Shown here piece after piece: positions 6,740 through 8,142 of a DNA stretch of 8,142 bases (its first letter is position 1; each line of letters opens with the position of its first letter). The notes under the pieces were generated by a model. That model was not told the DNA's origin. It saw only the letters and a program-made list of their open reading frames with translations, and ran no database searches. Source of the stretch: an uncultured Armatimonadota bacterium. GTDB lineage: Bacteria; Armatimonadota; Armatimonadia; Armatimonadales; Armatimonadaceae. Made by a program: the position numbers and the translations under genes. Location of the stretch: assembly GCA_903924445.1 (NCBI GenBank), contig CAIYBQ010000616.1, positions 1 through 8,142 on the forward strand, given 5' to 3'.

Positions 6740-7114
6740 ACTCTGCACCAGGGGGCTATTTGGGAACACATCTGTCTGCAGAGCCTCGGTTGAAGGCCAG
6801 AACCCGTGTGGGATTCATCAAAGCTTCTTGAGGATGTCTGCGTGGATATCTAACATCCTCCAACGGAGATCACTAATCTTCGAGCGCTGGCCAATGACCC
6901 GAGCCAAGCCTTTGATGCCAATGATGACTTGTGAAGCACTGACGGATATCACGAAACATCGTTAGCGGGAGGTGGGTGCTACTTGGTCGGCACAGATATT
7001 TGTTGTTCGGAAAGTGTTCCGGGCAGGGCGCTGATACCGGATTAGGTCAGGGACAGTGGTACTGCGTACGATTTGCATGATATTCTTTTTCGCACCCGGT
7101 GTGTTTGGGGATGT
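6740..7114. other. Gene-poor interval between oxidase and tRNA genes
   Basis: About 375 bases hold no long gene. Just after the oxidase stop, CTCTGCA (6741-6747) and TGCAGAG (6777-6783) are exact reverse complements around a 29-base gap. They could form a weak 3' structure, but no T-run follows, so I do not call a terminator. The one ORF that reads like protein is the minus-strand 6818-6952. The last 160 bases before tRNA-Arg should hold the tRNA promoter, but I see no convincing -35/-10 pair. Confidence 0.5.
6818..6952 (-). CDS. Possible small helix-turn-helix-like ORF or gene remnant
   Basis: On the minus strand from a GTG at 6952 to TGA at 6818 there are 44 codons. The product contains VIIGIKGLARVIGQRSKIS (9-27) and then LRWRMLDIHADILKKL. 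The pattern Ile-x-x-Leu-Ala-x-x-Ile-Gly and the later Arg-Trp resemble the start of excisionase- or MerR-like DNA-binding helix-turn-helix motifs, and the rest reads as an amphipathic helix. Start evidence is poor: GTG, no clear ribosome binding site, and a stop three codons upstream. It may be a decayed piece of a longer regulator or prophage gene near the tRNA genes. It may also be chance. The plus-strand frames here are interrupted and less protein-like. Confidence 0.3.
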   Translation of the reverse strand: MISVSASQVIIGIKGLARVIGQRSKISDLRWRMLDIHADILKKL

Positions 7115-7188
7115 CCCGTCTTAGCTCAGCTGGACAGAGCAGGCCCGTCCTAAGGGCAAGGTCGGGGGTTCGAATCCCTCAGACGGGA
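7115..7188 (+). tRNA. tRNA-Arg (anticodon CCT)
   Basis: A complete cloverleaf of 74 bases. The acceptor arms CCCGTCT and AGACGGG pair fully, followed by discriminator A. The D-stem is GCTC/GAGC with a GG-containing loop. The anticodon loop GTCCTAA has anticodon CCT at 7149-7151, and its stem is GGCCC/GGGCA with a mismatch at the outermost pair. The T-arm is GGGGG-TTCGAAT-CCCTC with one G-U pair. It reads AGG codons. CCA is not encoded (TGCC follows), so the end must be added enzymatically. Confidence 0.95.
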
Positions 7189-7197
7189 TGCCACTAT

Positions 7198-7220
7198 CAT
7201 GCAGAATAGACCACTGCATG
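7198..7220 (+). other. Perfect 7-bp inverted repeat in the tRNA spacer
   Basis: CATGCAG (7198-7204) and CTGCATG (7214-7220) are exact reverse complements around a 9-base loop, inside the 41 bases between the two tRNA genes. No T-run follows, so it is more likely a processing hairpin in a two-tRNA precursor than a terminator. The role is inference. Confidence 0.45.
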
Positions 7221-7229
7221 TGTTTATAC

Positions 7230-7314
7230 GGAGAGGTCGCATAGTGGTCTAGTGCGTCCGCCTCGAAAGCGGAAGTAGTGCAAGCTACCGTGGGTTCGAA
7301 TCCCACCCTCTCCG
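7230..7314 (+). tRNA. tRNA-Ser (anticodon CGA)
   Basis: An 85-base class II tRNA. The acceptor arms GGAGAGG and CCTCTCC pair fully, with discriminator G73 as expected for serine. The D-stem is GCAT/GTGC with one G-U pair. The anticodon stem TCCGC/GCGGA carries loop CTCGAAA, with anticodon CGA at 7264-7266. A long variable arm (GTAG/CTAC) and T-arm GTGGG-TTCGAAT-CCCAC complete it. It reads UCG codons. CCA is not encoded. It is 41 bases from tRNA-Arg and probably co-transcribed with it. Confidence 0.96.
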
Positions 7315-7389
7315 TAGTCCCCCATAGGCTAAAGTGGCTGGTTTGATAGGCTGGAATGGGCAAATTCAGGCTGAAATGGGGTTTTTCTG
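7315..7389 (+). repeat. Three imperfect direct repeats with a trailing T-run
   Basis: AGGCTAAAGTGG (7326-7337), AGGCTGGAATGGG (7348-7360) and AGGCTGAAATGGGG (7368-7381) are imperfect direct repeats spaced 22 and 20 bases apart. CCCCAT (7320-7325) can pair with ATGGGG (7376-7381), and TTTTT follows at 7382-7386. The segment may therefore act as a loose terminator for the tRNA transcript, but the 50-base loop makes this weak. Confidence 0.3.
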
Positions 7390-7536
7390 CTATGGATTTT
7401 TCAATTTAATATATGGATGTTTTAACGCATCCAATTTGATCCGTCCGTTTCTTGAACAATCTTCCACTTTTAGGCATTTGCCATGCGAGCATTTCCTGCC
7501 TGTTTCATGGCAGTAAACACAACGAACATCGGCCAT
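7390..7536 (-). CDS. Cysteine-rich 48-residue protein, zinc-ribbon-like
   Basis: On the minus strand, ATG at 7536 is preceded by GAGG six bases upstream, a good ribosome binding site, and opens a 48-codon gene. The product begins MADVRCVYCHETGRKCSHG and has C6, C9, C16, H18, C21 and C27: a CxxC pair followed by further Cys/His ligands, suggesting a small zinc-binding fold. The tail is basic (about 31-48) and ends in KLKNP, which could contact nucleic acid. The frame stays open upstream to an ATG at 7653. I reject the longer form because it would overlap the divergent gene's start and its added residues look less structured. Codons are richer in A/T than in secA, and the gene ends in an AT-rich stretch next to tRNA genes, which fits acquired DNA. 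I recognise no family. Confidence 0.5.
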   Translation of the reverse strand: MADVRCVYCHETGRKCSHGKCLKVEDCSRNGRIKLDALKHPYIKLKNP

Positions 7537-7651
7537 AAGTACCCTCGGCTTCTTCGTAGCAGAGGAGCGGCAACGTGTCTTACCCTTGCTAGTGGTTACT
7601 GGGATGTAATCGCCGTAACTTCGATGCACCCGTGTGACAATGCCCATAACC

Positions 7652-8047
7652 ATGCAACAAGTTCAAGCGGCGCAGTCCATCATCCCATTACTCAAAAGCT
7701 ATAACACCTGCTTGACCCTAACCATTGTCACCCTGCAAGCAGCGTTCTCTTTTGCCATCCCCTTCTTCACCAGCACAAGTTATCTTCTATCCTGGGCACT
7801 AATCCTTGTTGTGCTATGTCTCCATCTCCTTGGGGCATACAGCTTTAGCCGGTCGCTCGAAGTGCTCGGTGTTGAGAGAAAACGGATGATTGGCCTATAC
7901 ACGCTTGTCCCCTTTGGCAACATCCTCTGTATGGTTGAGCTGTCCAAGGCTGTCAATGCAAGGATGAAAGCGATTGGGGTTACGAGGAAGATGAACGATG
8001 CTGATATCCGGGTCATCGAAAGACAAGCTCTGGAACAGCACTGGTGA
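7652..8047 (+). CDS. Small multi-helix integral membrane protein, unknown function
   Basis: A 131-residue protein (from ATG 7652) with two strong hydrophobic helices at about 19-40 and 43-66 and a weaker one at about 79-97 (MIGLYTLVPFGNILCMVELS). The C-terminal tail of about 34 residues is charged and presumably cytoplasmic. The pattern of a Val-Pro-x-x-Asn hydrophobic segment followed by a helix and then MKAIGV is reminiscent of small bacterial membrane proteins of unknown function; that comparison is from memory. GTG 7634 and ATG 7640 are in-frame alternatives. None of the starts has a clear ribosome binding site, and MQQVQAAQSI makes the most natural N-terminus. It diverges from the cysteine-rich ORF, sharing an intergenic region of about 115 bases. 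Confidence 0.75.
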   Translation: MQQVQAAQSIIPLLKSYNTCLTLTIVTLQAAFSFAIPFFTSTSYLLSWALILVVLCLHLLGAYSFSRSLEVLGVERKRMIGLYTLVPFGNILCMVELSKAVNARMKAIGVTRKMNDADIRVIERQALEQHW

Positions 8048-8073
8048 TATCGCCCTGTCCCATAACTATTTCG

Positions 8074-8097
8074 TCAAGGCAATAATGGAGGCCTTGA
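8074..8097 (+). other. 7-bp inverted repeat downstream of the membrane protein gene
   Basis: TCAAGGC (8074-8080) and GCCTTGA (8091-8097) are exact reverse complements with a 10-base loop, 27 bases after the stop at 8047. There is no T-run, so it could stabilise the 3' end of the transcript but is not a canonical terminator. I see nothing else in the last 95 bases. Confidence 0.35.
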
Positions 8098-8142
8098 ACC
8101 ACTGCAGATTGTTCTCGTGATGCAAACCGTACGACATGACAA

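Noticed and set aside
6736..6831. 31-codon plus-strand ORF whose ATG overlaps the oxidase stop (ATGA)
   Set aside because: The overlap looks like translational coupling, but there is no ribosome binding site and no recognisable composition; I judge it chance.
6702..6965. 87-codon plus-strand ORF spanning the end of the oxidase gene
   Set aside because: It starts within the oxidase in another frame and has no family-like features; the minus-strand reading in its second half is more protein-like.
7121..7363. Minus-strand ORF of 80 codons across both tRNA genes, containing GFEPTV and GFEPP
   Set aside because: These are the familiar false peptides produced by translating the complement of tRNA T-arms; both tRNA genes fold perfectly on the plus strand.
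1..8142. CRISPR array, insertion sequence or prophage
   Set aside because: There are no regularly spaced short repeats with unique spacers, no transposase or integrase frame, and no flanking terminal inverted repeats.

Overview
The window is bacterial chromosomal DNA of moderate to fairly high GC. Its backbone is a complete secA gene, flanked by a secreted lipoprotein gene, a flavoprotein oxidase gene, two tRNA genes and several small unrecognised genes. A diderm bacterium fits the lipoprotein with a perfect lipobox. The unusually long SecA (1103 residues, with three large insertions relative to E. coli SecA) and the weak ribosome binding sites make a planctomycete-like lineage my best guess. 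Nothing here proves it.

Layout. Positions 1-1028 (minus) hold a partial lipoprotein gene whose tail is built from 63-bp repeats and runs off the left edge. A 618-base divergent interval follows, before secA. It holds a small plus-strand gene (about 1162-1518) for a protein with an N-terminal export signal and the sequence R-A-P-P three codons before its stop. secA is at 1647-4958 and ends at a strong intrinsic terminator. The terminator's T-run abuts the ribosome binding site of a small tail-anchored membrane protein gene (5008-5577). A complete covalent-FAD amine oxidase gene of the sarcosine oxidase / N-methyltryptophan oxidase family follows (5609-6739). A gene-poor stretch with one possible tiny minus-strand ORF leads to tRNA-Arg(CCT) and tRNA-Ser(CGA), both without encoded CCA. 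The right end has a cysteine-rich 48-residue minus-strand ORF facing away from a small hydrophobic membrane protein gene (7652-8047).

Main result. The gene before secA has the architecture of a secretion-monitoring arrest peptide, as in SecM-SecA: export signal, stalling-type motif at the extreme C-terminus, same strand, just upstream of a Sec component. Its motif is RAPP, the motif of the ApdA/ApdP arrest peptides, and not the RAGP of SecM. The 128-base leader between it and secA contains a perfect 8-bp hairpin. The 3' arm of that hairpin can pair alternatively with the bases just before the secA start. I infer that SecA synthesis here is tuned by a nascent chain that senses Sec activity. 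The signal, motif and pairings are visible; the stalling and its regulatory effect are inference.
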